Assembly: GCA_959022495.1 (NCBI GenBank)
Contig: CAUEYX010000008.1
Location: 1 to 64,000, forward strand
Source: an uncultured Lachnospiraceae bacterium
GTDB lineage: Bacteria > Bacillota > Clostridia > Lachnospirales > Lachnospiraceae
DNA: 64,000 bases
Direction: 5' to 3'
The position numbers and the translations under genes were made by a program. Shown in pieces: positions 52,329-60,844 of this stretch. How positions within the stretch are numbered: the first letter of the stretch is position 1; every line of letters begins with the position of its first letter. The notes beneath the pieces were generated by a model. It was not told the origin of the DNA, did not search any database, and saw only the letters and a program-made list of their open reading frames with translations.

Positions 52329-52763
52329 ATGAGTTCCAGAACAAAAATCGTTGTACTGCACATGAAGGAAATCATCTATACAGCCATATTTGCGGCGCTC
52401 GGCATCCTGCTCATCGTGCTCCTTATCTTCATGTTCCGCCCTGGCAGGGACGCAGGAAGCACAAATACAAAAAAGCAGTACACGCCGGGAATCTACACCT
52501 CTTCCCTCACCCTGAATAATACGAACCTGGAAGTGGAGGTGTCCGTGGATGAATCCCGCATCAATTCCATACGGTTTTCCAACCTGGATGAAACAGTGAC
52601 CACTATGTTCCCCCTTATCCAGCCCGCCATAGAAGATATCGCGGAACAGGTCTATAAGACACAGTCCCTGGATGACATCTCCCTGTCAGACGACGCGCCA
52701 TACACATCGCAGATCATTCTGGACGCCATAAAAGAAGCCGTAGAAAAAGCCGCAGCCGAATAA
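52329..52763 (+). CDS. Small membrane-anchored protein with a degenerate FMN-binding-like domain
   Basis: A 144-residue protein with one N-terminal membrane helix (about 14-38, in the order basic, hydrophobic, RPGR) and an outside domain. The domain pattern (YTPGIYTSSLTLNNTNLEVEVSVDES and DESRINSIRFSN, then DDAPYTSQIILDAIKEAVEKA) resembles FMN_bind. The usual SGAT-x-T-S flavinylation motif is reduced to DDAPYTS, so covalent FMN is doubtful. Function unknown. SD GGGAGGTAACTCT. It is divergent from pth, and its end faces a small minus-strand gene. Confidence 0.7.
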   Translation: MSSRTKIVVLHMKEIIYTAIFAALGILLIVLLIFMFRPGRDAGSTNTKKQYTPGIYTSSLTLNNTNLEVEVSVDESRINSIRFSNLDETVTTMFPLIQPAIEDIAEQVYKTQSLDDISLSDDAPYTSQIILDAIKEAVEKAAAE

Positions 52764-52812
52764 CTGCGGCCTTCCTTCCCGGCAGGAGTCCCTGCCCCGG
52801 GCGTCTGGCACG

Positions 52813-53076
52813 TCATCCCTCCACGATCAGGTACGTTCCGTCGGGAAGCGGGAAAACCTCCGAAGCTTCTTCCAGCTCTTCCGGTGTCATGCCATCTACG
52901 TCAACTCCCTCTTCCTCAAAATATTCTCTTACTTCTTCCAGTGAATCAACAACCACTGCCATGCAGTCTTCCAGAAAGGCTTCCGCCTCTTCCAGTGTCT
53001 CTGCCACAGGTTCATCAAAAAGCTTCTCCTGCTCTTTTAAAAATGTATTCAGACAGATTTCACTGTAATCACTCAT
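52813..53076 (-). CDS. Small acidic protein of unknown function
   Basis: An 87-residue protein. It is strongly acidic (many Glu and Asp), mostly helical by pattern, with the tail FPLPDGTYLIVEG likely a beta hairpin. No catalytic motif or membrane segment. A good ribosome-binding site (AATAGGAGGAAAAGTAC) and the codon pattern support a real gene. It follows the HAD phosphatase gene by 12 bases on the same strand, so it is co-transcribed with it. I do not recognise a family. Confidence 0.75.
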   Translation of the reverse strand: MSDYSEICLNTFLKEQEKLFDEPVAETLEEAEAFLEDCMAVVVDSLEEVREYFEEEGVDVDGMTPEELEEASEVFPLPDGTYLIVEG

Positions 53077-53088
53077 GTACTTTTCCTC

Positions 53089-53769
53089 CTATTTGTTATC
53101 TATTATCGTAAGAATCTCCTCCGCTGAATCCACGATCCGGGCATTCTTTCCCGCCCCCGCGCGCTCAAGAATTTCCCTGGAACGGAATCCCCAGGATACA
53201 AGCACTGTATCCATGCCGGCTGCCGTCCCTGTAGCCGCGTCCACCTCGGAATCTCCGATATAGACCGTCTCTTCGGCACTCACATCGAACGCTTCCGCCA
53301 TGGCAAGCGCAGCCGTCGGATCTGGCTTCCGCGGCACTCCATCCTTCTGTCCCTGGACAATATCGAAAACATCTCTGCCAAAAATCGCCTCCGTCACGTG
53401 CACTGCCTGGCGGTCCGGTTTATTTGAGAGTACTCCCAGTTTGATTCCTCTGATTTTCAGCTGTTCCAGCAGCTGCGGCACGCCCTCATAAGGGCTTACG
53501 CGGTAAGTACAGTGCTCATCAAATATGCGGCTGTAAGCCGCAGACGCCTGGTCAAAATGAATCAAGTCTGTGTCCCCGCCCGCCTTCAGCGTTTTTTCTA
53601 TCAGCACCTTTGCCCCATTGCCGACGAACTCTCTGCACTGCTGACGCGTAATCCCGGGCATCCCAATCTCTTTCATAGTCTCATTGACTGAAAATGTCAG
53701 GGATTCCAGTGTATCTGTCAGTGTCCCGTCCAGGTCAAATATGCATGCTTTGTACATTGTTTCTCTCAT
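53089..53769 (-). CDS. HAD-family hydrolase, phosphoglycolate phosphatase-like
   Basis: A 226-residue HAD superfamily phosphatase of the Gph/PGMB type. Motif I is CIFDLDGTLTDT with the nucleophilic Asp, motif II LGVLSNKPDRQAV, motif III lysine in DGVPRKPDPTAAL, and motif IV VYIGDSEVDAATG. A four-helix cap lies between motif I and II. Substrate is not decided by sequence. The start may be 53757 (MYKACIF) instead of 53769; spacing of AGAGG or AAAGG to either ATG is imperfect. It sits between sigG (14 bases upstream) and the small acidic gene. Confidence 0.88.
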   Translation of the reverse strand: MRETMYKACIFDLDGTLTDTLESLTFSVNETMKEIGMPGITRQQCREFVGNGAKVLIEKTLKAGGDTDLIHFDQASAAYSRIFDEHCTYRVSPYEGVPQLLEQLKIRGIKLGVLSNKPDRQAVHVTEAIFGRDVFDIVQGQKDGVPRKPDPTAALAMAEAFDVSAEETVYIGDSEVDAATGTAAGMDTVLVSWGFRSREILERAGAGKNARIVDSAEEILTIIDNK

Positions 53770-53782
53770 CCTTTCCTCTCAA

Positions 53783-54565
53783 TCACTCTCCAAGGAGATA
53801 TTTTCTCATGATCTTCAGGGCATTCTTCTCCAGCCGGCTCACCTGCGCCTGTGAAATGTGAATCTGCTCTGCCACTTCCATCTGGGTCTTTCCCTCAAAA
53901 AACCGAAGCGTAATAATATACCGTTCTCTTTCATTGAGCCTCTCCATCGCCGCCTCAAGTGAGAGCTCTTCCACCCAATTTTCCTCTTTATTCTTCTTAT
54001 CACTGACCTGATCCATCACGTACAGCGTGTCCCCGCCGTCGCTGTACACAGGTTCATGGAGGCTGACCGGCATCTGGATGGCATCCAGCGCGTACACCAC
54101 ATCCTCCTTCGCAATGCCGATCTCATCTGCGATCTCCTGCACAGTAGGCTCCTTCATGTGCTGGCGGATATAGCCCTCTTTTGCGTAGATTGCCTTGTAT
54201 GCCGTGTCCCGCAGCGACCGGCTCACCCGCATGGGGCTGTTGTCCCGCAGATACCTGCGGATCTCACCGATAATCATCGGCACCGCATATGTGGAAAACT
54301 TCACCAGCCTGTCAGGATCGAAATGGTCCACTGCCTTCATCAGCCCCACACAGCCGATCTGAAACAGATCATCCGCATTCTCGCTGCTGCTCTCAAACCG
54401 CTTAATCACGCTTAAGACAAGCCTTAAATTGCCTTTAATATACTGCTCCCGCGCCTCCTCATCTCCGGCTTTGATCCTTTCGAACAGCTCTGCCTTCTCC
54501 TCTTCTTTTAACAGCGGCAGTTTCGAAGTATTCACTCCGCACAGTTCAACCTTATTCACCATCAT
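53783..54565 (-). CDS. sigG: Sporulation sigma factor SigG (forespore, late)
   Basis: About 260 residues. SigG directs late forespore transcription. The N-terminal MVNKVELCGVNTSKLPLL is the conserved anti-sigma-contact signature of SigG. Region 2 reads YIKGNLRLVLSVIKRF and DDLFQIGCVGLMKAVDHFDP, and region 4 has QMEVAEQIHISQAQVSRLEK. I choose 54565 (MMVNKVEL), with AGGAGG 9 bases ahead; the ATG at 54586 lies before that SD. CATTCTA at 54601-54595 (minus strand) resembles a SigG -10 box, which would fit autoregulation, but the best upstream GAATA is 21 bases away. spoIIG genes are not adjacent. Confidence 0.95.
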   Translation of the reverse strand: MMVNKVELCGVNTSKLPLLKEEEKAELFERIKAGDEEAREQYIKGNLRLVLSVIKRFESSSENADDLFQIGCVGLMKAVDHFDPDRLVKFSTYAVPMIIGEIRRYLRDNSPMRVSRSLRDTAYKAIYAKEGYIRQHMKEPTVQEIADEIGIAKEDVVYALDAIQMPVSLHEPVYSDGGDTLYVMDQVSDKKNKEENWVEELSLEAAMERLNERERYIITLRFFEGKTQMEVAEQIHISQAQVSRLEKNALKIMRKYLLGE

Positions 54566-54751
54566 TCCAAGAATCCTCCTAAGCATTTTCTACTTAGAAT
54601 GATTCTCACTCACAGACAAAGATATTCCGGGAGCAGGAAAATTTTATAAAGTTTTAGTCCTTGACAAACTGACCCCTATTGTGCTTTCAGCTTTTTCTCT
54701 GGGTCTTCCCTCTGGACCCTGCCGGAACACCCGGAAGGTGCAGATGGGCAC

Positions 54752-56356
54752 TTACGCTTCCCATTTATCGGCAAGATTATGAATCTGCGTCTCAAATTTG
54801 GCTTTATCTTTATTCGACAGGCCTTCATTGCTGTATATAATATCAAGCAGCCGTCTGCCTGCAGCCACAAGACGGTCGAATGCCGTGTCCGCCCTGCGCT
54901 GCGCCGGTTTCTTCACTTTCACCGGAATGCGCACGCCCTCGTTTACAATCTCATTGGCGAGTAAATCTGCCTCACAGCATGGATAGGGCGCCCATGCGCG
55001 ATACCCGAACTTCTCGGTCACGGTCCGCGCGAACTCCTCCGTCACACTGTCCTCTCCATGGACGACGAACACCCTCTCAATAGGGGTTCGAAATCCTCCG
55101 ATCCAGTTCAAAAGCCCATTCATATCCGCATGGCCGCTGACCCCATGCAGGCTCTCAATCCGCGCATGGACTTCAATGGGTTCCCCGAAAAGTTTGATAT
55201 TCTTCTCCCCTTCCAGAAGCCGGCGTCCAAGCGTCCCATTTGCCTGATACCCCACAAATAGAATCGTGCACTCTGGACGCCAGAGATTATGTTTCAAATG
55301 ATGCCGGATACGCCCCGCGTCGCACATGCCGGAAGCGGAAATGATCACTTTAGGCTTATCAATAAAATTAATCATCTTCGAATCATCGCTGGTAGTGGAG
55401 GTGTGAAGCCCCGGGAATACAAGCGGATTTATGCCGGCATTTACAAGGGTCATGGCCTCCTCATCAAAGCAGTCCCGCATATTCATGGTAAAAATCTTCG
55501 TCGCTTCGATGGCAAGCGGACTGTCCAGGTATACATCAAAGTTCTCATATTCCGGAATCAGGTTCTTTTCTTTAATCTCCCGGATAAAATAGAGCATCTC
55601 CTGCGTTCTGCCCACCGCGAATGAGGGGATTACCACATTCCCGCCCCGGTCGAATGTCTCTCTGAGAATCCTTGTGAATTCTCCGATATAATCCGGTTTC
55701 TCCGCCGTATGAATCCGGTTTCCGTATGTAGATTCCACCACCACATAATCCGCCGCTTCCGTATAGGTAGGATCTTTGATAATCGGCTGGTCTGTATTCC
55801 CCACATCGCCTGAAAATACGATCTTTTTTGTCACGCCGTTCTCTGCTGCCCAGATCTCAATGCTCGCCGATCCAAGCAGATGCCCCACATCTGTAAAACG
55901 GATCTGAATGCCGTCACAGATGGTGATCCTCTCCCCATACTGGCACGGTACGAGCAGTTCGATGGCATCCAGGGCATCCTGCATCACATACACAGGTTCA
56001 TACTCCGGCTGACCTGCCCTTTTCCCTTTCCGGTTGCGCCACTCTGCCTCAAATTCCTGAATGTGGGCACTGTCACGCAGCATAATATTGCAGAGATCCG
56101 CTGTCGCGAATGTGGCAAAAATCTGTCCCCTGAACCCATTCTTCGCAAGCTTCGGGAGCATCCCTGAGTGGTCAATGTGCGCATGGGTAAGGAACACGTA
56201 GTCAATCTCCTTCTCCGGGATCGGCAGCCCTGGGTTCTCATACAGGTCCGGTCCCTGCTCCATGCCGCAGTCAATCAGAATATTCTTCCCTGCCGCCTGA
56301 AGGAAATGACAGCTTCCCGTAACTTCATGGGCAGCCCCAATAAAAGTAAGCTTCAT
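54752..56356 (-). CDS. Beta-CASP metallo-hydrolase (RNA-processing type)
   Basis: About 534 residues. Start MKLTFIGAAHEVTGSCHFL at 56356; the longer frame needs a GTG. The metallo-beta-lactamase part has HAHIDHSGMLPKL and, further on, DVGHLLGSASIEIW and VFSGDVGN. The beta-CASP part has the VVESTYGNR, ASGMCDAGRIRHHLKHNL and HGVSGHADMNGLL motifs. These are the YsH1/CPSF-73-like exonucleases, usually acting on RNA 5' ends. The extended C-terminus (about 470-534, basic then helical) is specific to the subgroup. It is preceded by a possible extended -10 (TGATACAAT). It ends about 165 bases before sigG, with no strong terminator between. Confidence 0.9.
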   Translation of the reverse strand: MKLTFIGAAHEVTGSCHFLQAAGKNILIDCGMEQGPDLYENPGLPIPEKEIDYVFLTHAHIDHSGMLPKLAKNGFRGQIFATFATADLCNIMLRDSAHIQEFEAEWRNRKGKRAGQPEYEPVYVMQDALDAIELLVPCQYGERITICDGIQIRFTDVGHLLGSASIEIWAAENGVTKKIVFSGDVGNTDQPIIKDPTYTEAADYVVVESTYGNRIHTAEKPDYIGEFTRILRETFDRGGNVVIPSFAVGRTQEMLYFIREIKEKNLIPEYENFDVYLDSPLAIEATKIFTMNMRDCFDEEAMTLVNAGINPLVFPGLHTSTTSDDSKMINFIDKPKVIISASGMCDAGRIRHHLKHNLWRPECTILFVGYQANGTLGRRLLEGEKNIKLFGEPIEVHARIESLHGVSGHADMNGLLNWIGGFRTPIERVFVVHGEDSVTEEFARTVTEKFGYRAWAPYPCCEADLLANEIVNEGVRIPVKVKKPAQRRADTAFDRLVAAGRRLLDIIYSNEGLSNKDKAKFETQIHNLADKWEA

Positions 56357-56386
56357 AGTCTCACCCGCCCTTTTCACTTTTCTTCT

Positions 56387-56392
56387 ATTGTA
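56387..56392 (-). promoter_or_regulatory. Extended -10 box upstream of the beta-CASP gene
   Basis: TACAAT preceded by TGA, giving TGnTACAAT, 30 bases before the start codon. The -35 region is poor. The end of repeat element B is 44 bases upstream. Confidence 0.5.
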
Positions 56393-56435
56393 TCATCCTT
56401 TCCATAAAGATACAGCTTTTTCTTTCCAAAAGTGC

Positions 56436-57077
56436 AAATCTGGATTTGTGGGGGCGATTCTAAATGAATGGGTCCGAAAACAGCAGGATTATTTGCGGAC
56501 GTATTCGTGGAGAGGGGCGGGGCGGAGCAGGTTCCGTTCCATGATTTGGGAAAGATCTAAAAGGAAGTCAAAGGGGAAGCGTAATTGGAGACACCGGGAC
56601 TGTGCCGGCCGCTGAGCAGGCGGCAGTTCCGACTATCTCCAATTTCATTGCCTTCCGGACCCGGTATAGCTCTTTTTTTCCAGTTACGCTCCCTCCTCAC
56701 CCTCTTTTGAAATCCTGCATATGCCGGGAAGGCTCTTCCCGGTCTGCACAAAAGGAGAAAACAGCGGAGCGCCTTTTCGAACGCCTTTCTGCGCGGGGGT
56801 GTGGGTGGCTGAGGTGACTTCGGAACAGGGCTTGGAAAAAGTAAAAATCAGAGGATATGCGTTAAGTTTGGCAATGGGATTGTCTGACCGAAGGGAGTTG
56901 CCCATTGCCAAACTTTGTATTTAGCATGTCCTCTGATTTTGTAGTTTTTCCTGCCCTGTGGAGCGGAGCCGAAGCCGCCCACACATCCGCGCAGAATACG
57001 TCCTCAACAGTCCGCTCCGAAGTTTTCGTCCGATTTGTCATCAACCATTATGAGTCTCCCTCGGCAAATCTAGATTT
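56436..57077. repeat. Multi-hairpin intergenic element, copy B (full length)
   Basis: About 642 bases without a credible gene, bounded by AAATCTGGATTTG (56436-56448) and CAAATCTAGATTT (57065-57077). The left 130 bases and the right 285 bases are clearly homologous to copy A. Palindrome 2 (56791-56992) keeps the fold with different sequence: AAAATCAGAGGATATGC with GCATGTCCTCTGATTTT (56844-56860/56924-56940), and AAGTTTGGCAATGGG with its exact complement (56864-56878/56901-56915). The first palindrome is replaced by other nested stems: AATTGGAGA/TCTCCAATT (56583-56591/56636-56644), AGCGTAA/TTACGCT, and CCGGGAAG/CTTCCCGG (56724-56731/56735-56742). It begins at the stop codon of an ABC permease gene and ends near the promoter of the beta-CASP gene. 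Confidence 0.9.
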
Positions 57078-58069
57078 TACCGTTCTTCGCGGAAATAATT
57101 GAGTCCGCAGCTTTTTGGCTGCGCATGTTCTCTGCTCTGCTTCATGCTTGTGATGACAAGTACCAGTATGGTCGCGATATAAGGGAACATGTCGTAAATC
57201 TGCGCCGGGAGTCCCGGGATATTGATATACATGCGCATGATTGTCAGCCCGCCGAAAATCAGCGCCACAGCCATTCCCCGGGCCGGGCTCCAGGTGGCGA
57301 AAATAACGAGCGCAACGGCAAGCCATCCGTATCCGCTGACACAGTTATGCACCCACACGCCGGACGTAGTCACCATACTCATGTACATGCCGCCGATGCC
57401 GCAGATACCACCTCCGATGACTGTCGCCACATATTTATACAGAGTGGTATTGATTCCCGCCGCATCCGCTGCCGCGGGATCTTCGCCCACGGCGCGCAGG
57501 TTCAGCCCCACCCGGGAACGGTTAAAGAACCATGCCATGATAACCGCTGCAATGACCGCAAAGTAGACCAGCCAGTTGTACTGGAAAAACAGCGGCCCGA
57601 TCACCGGGATATCGGACAGGCCGGGAATGTGCAGACCGGAGAAGGCTTTCTTTGTGGTTTCTGTCACCGCCACGTATCCTCCCGCTTTCTGACCGATGTA
57701 TTCGCCAAAGAAGTTCCCGAATCCAGTCCCGAAGATTGTCAGAGTAAGACCTGTTACATTCTGGTTCGCTCTTAAAGTAACCGTGAGGAAGCTGTATATC
57801 AGAGCTCCCAGCGCGCCTGCCAGAAATGAGGTCAAAAGCGCGATAAAAGAAGACAGCACGCCGTTTGGGCTTCCCCCCGCGCTGATGACAGCCTGTTCAT
57901 AGTAGTAAGAACCGGCAAGCCCTGTGATAGCGCCCATGAACATCATACCTTCCACGCCGAGATTTAAGTTTCCTGACTTTTCCGTCAGGATCTCGCCCAG
58001 AGCCCCCAGCAGAAGCGGCGTCCCAGCCAGCACTGCCGCGATAAAAAGACCGTTCAGTGTATTAAGCAT
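57077..58069 (-). CDS. ABC transporter permease, BMP/nucleoside type (second)
   Basis: A 330-residue BPD_transp_2-type inner-membrane permease with about 8-9 hydrophobic helices. It starts MLNTLNGLFIAAVLAGTPLLLGALGEI, followed by KSGNLNLGVEGMMFMGAI, the conserved G-N-L-G-x-E-G motif of this group. Paired with the next permease and the BMP binding protein it forms a nucleoside (or related base) importer. It overlaps the upstream permease by 8 bases (SD GGAGGAACACC). The stop codon TAA is followed at once by AATCTAGATTTG, the end of repeat element B. The C-terminal tail YFREER is basic and normal. Confidence 0.92.
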   Translation of the reverse strand: MLNTLNGLFIAAVLAGTPLLLGALGEILTEKSGNLNLGVEGMMFMGAITGLAGSYYYEQAVISAGGSPNGVLSSFIALLTSFLAGALGALIYSFLTVTLRANQNVTGLTLTIFGTGFGNFFGEYIGQKAGGYVAVTETTKKAFSGLHIPGLSDIPVIGPLFFQYNWLVYFAVIAAVIMAWFFNRSRVGLNLRAVGEDPAAADAAGINTTLYKYVATVIGGGICGIGGMYMSMVTTSGVWVHNCVSGYGWLAVALVIFATWSPARGMAVALIFGGLTIMRMYINIPGLPAQIYDMFPYIATILVLVITSMKQSREHAQPKSCGLNYFREER

Positions 58070-59159
58070 GGTGTTCCTCCTTTCCTCTTCCGATTAATTT
58101 GTATGAGATAAAGAACTCGCAGCCCAGCATAAAGAACAGGATAATACCGATGAGCAGGTCCGCTGCTGACGCCGGAATCTTGAACTGGGTCTGAATCGCG
58201 TTGGAGCCTCTCTCAAGCATGGCAATGAACACAGATACTACAAGCATGCCGAAGGGATTCATCTTGGCCAGCCAGGCCACGGTAATCGCTGTAAATCCCA
58301 CTCCTCCCGCTGTTCCTTCTGTAATTGTATAATCCGATCCCGCAAACTGAAGCATTCCCACCAGACCACACAGAGCGCCGGATAAGAACATAGTCCTGCG
58401 AAAGACTTTTCCCACATTGATCCCCGCATACCGGGCTGTATTATTGCTCTCGCCAACAACAGCGATCTCATATCCCTGCTTTGTCTTATTAAAATAGATA
58501 TAAGCCGCTATCACCAAAATCAGGGCGAGAATCCAGCCCCAGTGCACCCCAAGTACTTTTGTAAGCCGGGCTCCGGGAACCAGCATGGCGATCTTCGGGT
58601 AACTGCTGCCCGGCGCCTTCCACGGACCGTTCATCAGATATTTAATGAACGCGAGTGCAATATAGTTGAGCATCAATGTAAAAAGTGTCTCGTTGGTTCC
58701 CCATTTCGCCTTGCATACAGCGGGAAGCAGACCGTAGAGGCCTCCCGCCACAATCGCTGCCAGCATCATGAGAAGAACCAGCGGCAGCTTTGGAAAAATA
58801 TGCGCGGTAAAGAGCCCGAACGCCCCAGCCGCCACAGCTCCCACAAGGATCTGCCCCTCACCGCCGATATTCCAGAACTTCATCTTAAAAGCAAAAGAGA
58901 TGCCAATCGCTGTGATCAACAAGGGAACCGCGTTCTTCACAGTCTCATAGATAACCGTTTTAGACCCCCAGGCTCCTTTTACCATTGAAGCATATACCGA
59001 GAGCGGGTTGTGCCCCAGCATCAGGATCACAATCCCACCGGCTATCAGGGAAAGCAGGAACGCCGCCGCCCGGATTCCCCAGGATTTCTGACTGGAAATG
59101 GTATCTCTCCTGACCATTCTCAGAAACGGTTCTTTTGGCCGTGCCGTATGTGAGCTCAT
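58062..59159 (-). CDS. ABC transporter permease, BMP/nucleoside type (first)
   Basis: A 365-residue permease with a long N-terminal cytoplasmic tail (about 1-30) and about 9 helices. It has the WNIGGEGQILVGAVAAGAFG motif, matching the G-x-E-G motif of the other permease. It starts with an ATGA overlap on the ATP-binding gene (SD GAAGGAGGTGACGGC). It belongs to the YufP/NupB group that imports nucleosides in Bacillus and relatives; the exact substrate is inferred from the family. Confidence 0.92.
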   Translation of the reverse strand: MSSHTARPKEPFLRMVRRDTISSQKSWGIRAAAFLLSLIAGGIVILMLGHNPLSVYASMVKGAWGSKTVIYETVKNAVPLLITAIGISFAFKMKFWNIGGEGQILVGAVAAGAFGLFTAHIFPKLPLVLLMMLAAIVAGGLYGLLPAVCKAKWGTNETLFTLMLNYIALAFIKYLMNGPWKAPGSSYPKIAMLVPGARLTKVLGVHWGWILALILVIAAYIYFNKTKQGYEIAVVGESNNTARYAGINVGKVFRRTMFLSGALCGLVGMLQFAGSDYTITEGTAGGVGFTAITVAWLAKMNPFGMLVVSVFIAMLERGSNAIQTQFKIPASAADLLIGIILFFMLGCEFFISYKLIGRGKEEHHA

Positions 59160-60727
59160 GCCGTCACCTCCTTCTCTTCGACGCCATCCACTGGTTCTCC
59201 TGTATGAATCATCATCAGGCCGATCTCTTCTTTCGTCACTTTACGCGGATCAACGATGCCGCTTACTTTTCCCCCGCACATGACCATAACGCGGTCGGAA
59301 AGCTGCATCAGTACATCCAGGTCCTCCCCGATGAAAATGACAGCAACACCTTTTTTCTTCTGTTCATTGAGCAGGTCATAGATCCGGTAAGATGAATTGA
59401 TGTCCAGCCCCCGCACCGGGTAAGCCACAATCAACACAGACGGCTGATACGCGATCTCTCTTCCAAGAAGCACCTTCTGTACATTTCCGCCGGAAAGCCT
59501 TCCCACCGGGGTCCCTGGACCCGGAGTCACGATCTCCAGCTCGTCAATCAGCTTCTCCGCCAGTTCCCTGGGCGCCCTGCGGTCCACAAAAAAACCTTTG
59601 TTTGACTTGTAGCTGCGCAGCATGACATTGTCTGTCAGATCCATTCCCGCCACAAGTCCCATCCCAAGCCGGTCCTCCGGGACAAAGGCCATAGAAATGC
59701 CTTTCTTCACGATCTCATCCGGTTTCATCCCCAGAATGCGTTCCTGTACCGGCATCCCTTCGTGAGTCCCTGAATAGAGCACAGATCCCCCGATGGATGA
59801 ATGCAGGCCTGCGATTGTCTCGCACAGTTCCCGCTGACCGCTGCCCGCGATACCCGCGATGCCCAGAATTTCGCCGCCATATGCCTCAAAAGACACATTG
59901 TCCAGCGCCTTGATCCCGTCATCATTTAAACAGGTCAGGTCAATCACCTGAAGACGTTTTTCGCCACGCTTCACTTCCGGTCTGTCAATCTCCAGGCTGA
60001 TCGGACGGCCTACCATCATTTCCGTGAGCTGTGCCTGGTCTGTCTGGGCCGTGTTTACCACGCCGATGTATTCCCCTTTCCTGAGAATTGCCACCCGGTC
60101 CGATATGGCCATCACTTCATTCAGTTTATGAGTGATAATAATGATAGACTTCCCATCCTTCTTCATATTTCGCAGTACTGCGAAAAGCCGCTCGGTCTCC
60201 TGAGGTGTCAGCACTGCTGTCGGCTCGTCCAGGATCAGGATATCCGCTCCTTTATAGAGAACTTTTAATATCTCCACCGTCTGCTTCTCAGAGACTGACA
60301 TATTATAAACTTTTTGGGAAGGGTCCAGGTCGAAGCCATACTTTTTCGCCAGCTCCTCCACTTTTTTATTGATCTCTTTCCGGTTCACTGTCGCTTTTCC
60401 GGACAGTCCGAGAACAATGTTTTCCGCCGCGCTCAGCACATCCACCAATTTAAAATGCTGATGGATCATACCGATTCCAAGGGCAAAAGAATCTTTTGGC
60501 GAACGGATGGTCACCGCTTCTCCTTTTACATAGATCTCACCGTGATCCGGGAAATAGATTCCTGACAGCATATTCATCAGGGTCGTTTTTCCGCTCCCGT
60601 TTTCCCCCAGAAGCGCAAGGATCTCTCCCTTCTTTAACTCAAGGTTGATATCCTTGTTGGCGACGACTTTCCCGAACGTTTTGGTCACATGATGCATTTT
60701 TACCGCATATCCTGCCGCCTCGCTCAA
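59156..60727 (-). CDS. ABC transporter ATP-binding protein, double cassette (BMP/nucleoside)
   Basis: A fused two-ATPase protein of about 523 residues, YufO/NupA type. Cassette 1 has Walker A LLGENGSGKTTLMN and the MSVSEKQTVEILK signature region with LILDEPTAVL as Walker B; cassette 2 has GIAGSGQREL in place of a normal Walker A, the LSGGNVQKVLLGREI signature and LIVAYPVRGLD, where the catalytic Glu is replaced, as is common in this group. I choose the TTG at 60727 (first residues MSEAAGYAVKMHHV) with AAGGAGG 8 bases upstream. The open frame up to 60823 covers a hairpin and has no homologous look. It is the second gene of the operon. Confidence 0.9.
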   Translation of the reverse strand: MSEAAGYAVKMHHVTKTFGKVVANKDINLELKKGEILALLGENGSGKTTLMNMLSGIYFPDHGEIYVKGEAVTIRSPKDSFALGIGMIHQHFKLVDVLSAAENIVLGLSGKATVNRKEINKKVEELAKKYGFDLDPSQKVYNMSVSEKQTVEILKVLYKGADILILDEPTAVLTPQETERLFAVLRNMKKDGKSIIIITHKLNEVMAISDRVAILRKGEYIGVVNTAQTDQAQLTEMMVGRPISLEIDRPEVKRGEKRLQVIDLTCLNDDGIKALDNVSFEAYGGEILGIAGIAGSGQRELCETIAGLHSSIGGSVLYSGTHEGMPVQERILGMKPDEIVKKGISMAFVPEDRLGMGLVAGMDLTDNVMLRSYKSNKGFFVDRRAPRELAEKLIDELEIVTPGPGTPVGRLSGGNVQKVLLGREIAYQPSVLIVAYPVRGLDINSSYRIYDLLNEQKKKGVAVIFIGEDLDVLMQLSDRVMVMCGGKVSGIVDPRKVTKEEIGLMMIHTGEPVDGVEEKEVTA

Positions 60728-60786
60728 GCTCTCATCCTCCTTATATTTCTTATGTATTCCATATCCGTCAGCCGGATATCTGATAT

Positions 60787-60810
60787 AAACAAAGCCGTCC
60801 GAAGACGGCT
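60787..60810 (-). terminator. Attenuator-like hairpin between binding protein and ATPase genes
   Basis: Minus strand AGCCGTC-TTCG-GACGGCT is a 7-bp stem with a stable UUCG-type tetraloop, followed by TTGTTT. It lies between the BMP stop codon and the ATPase start. Partial termination here would make more binding protein than transporter, a usual need in ABC importers. Confidence 0.7.
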
Positions 60811-60844
60811 CTGTCATATTCATTCTGTATCCTCTGTCAGACTT

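Noticed and set aside
56388..56615. Short plus-strand frame at the left end of element B (VRKQQDYLRTYSWRG...)
   Set aside because: The same peptide string appears in frames of copies A and C only because the DNA repeats; lengths, starts and contexts differ and no SD is present.
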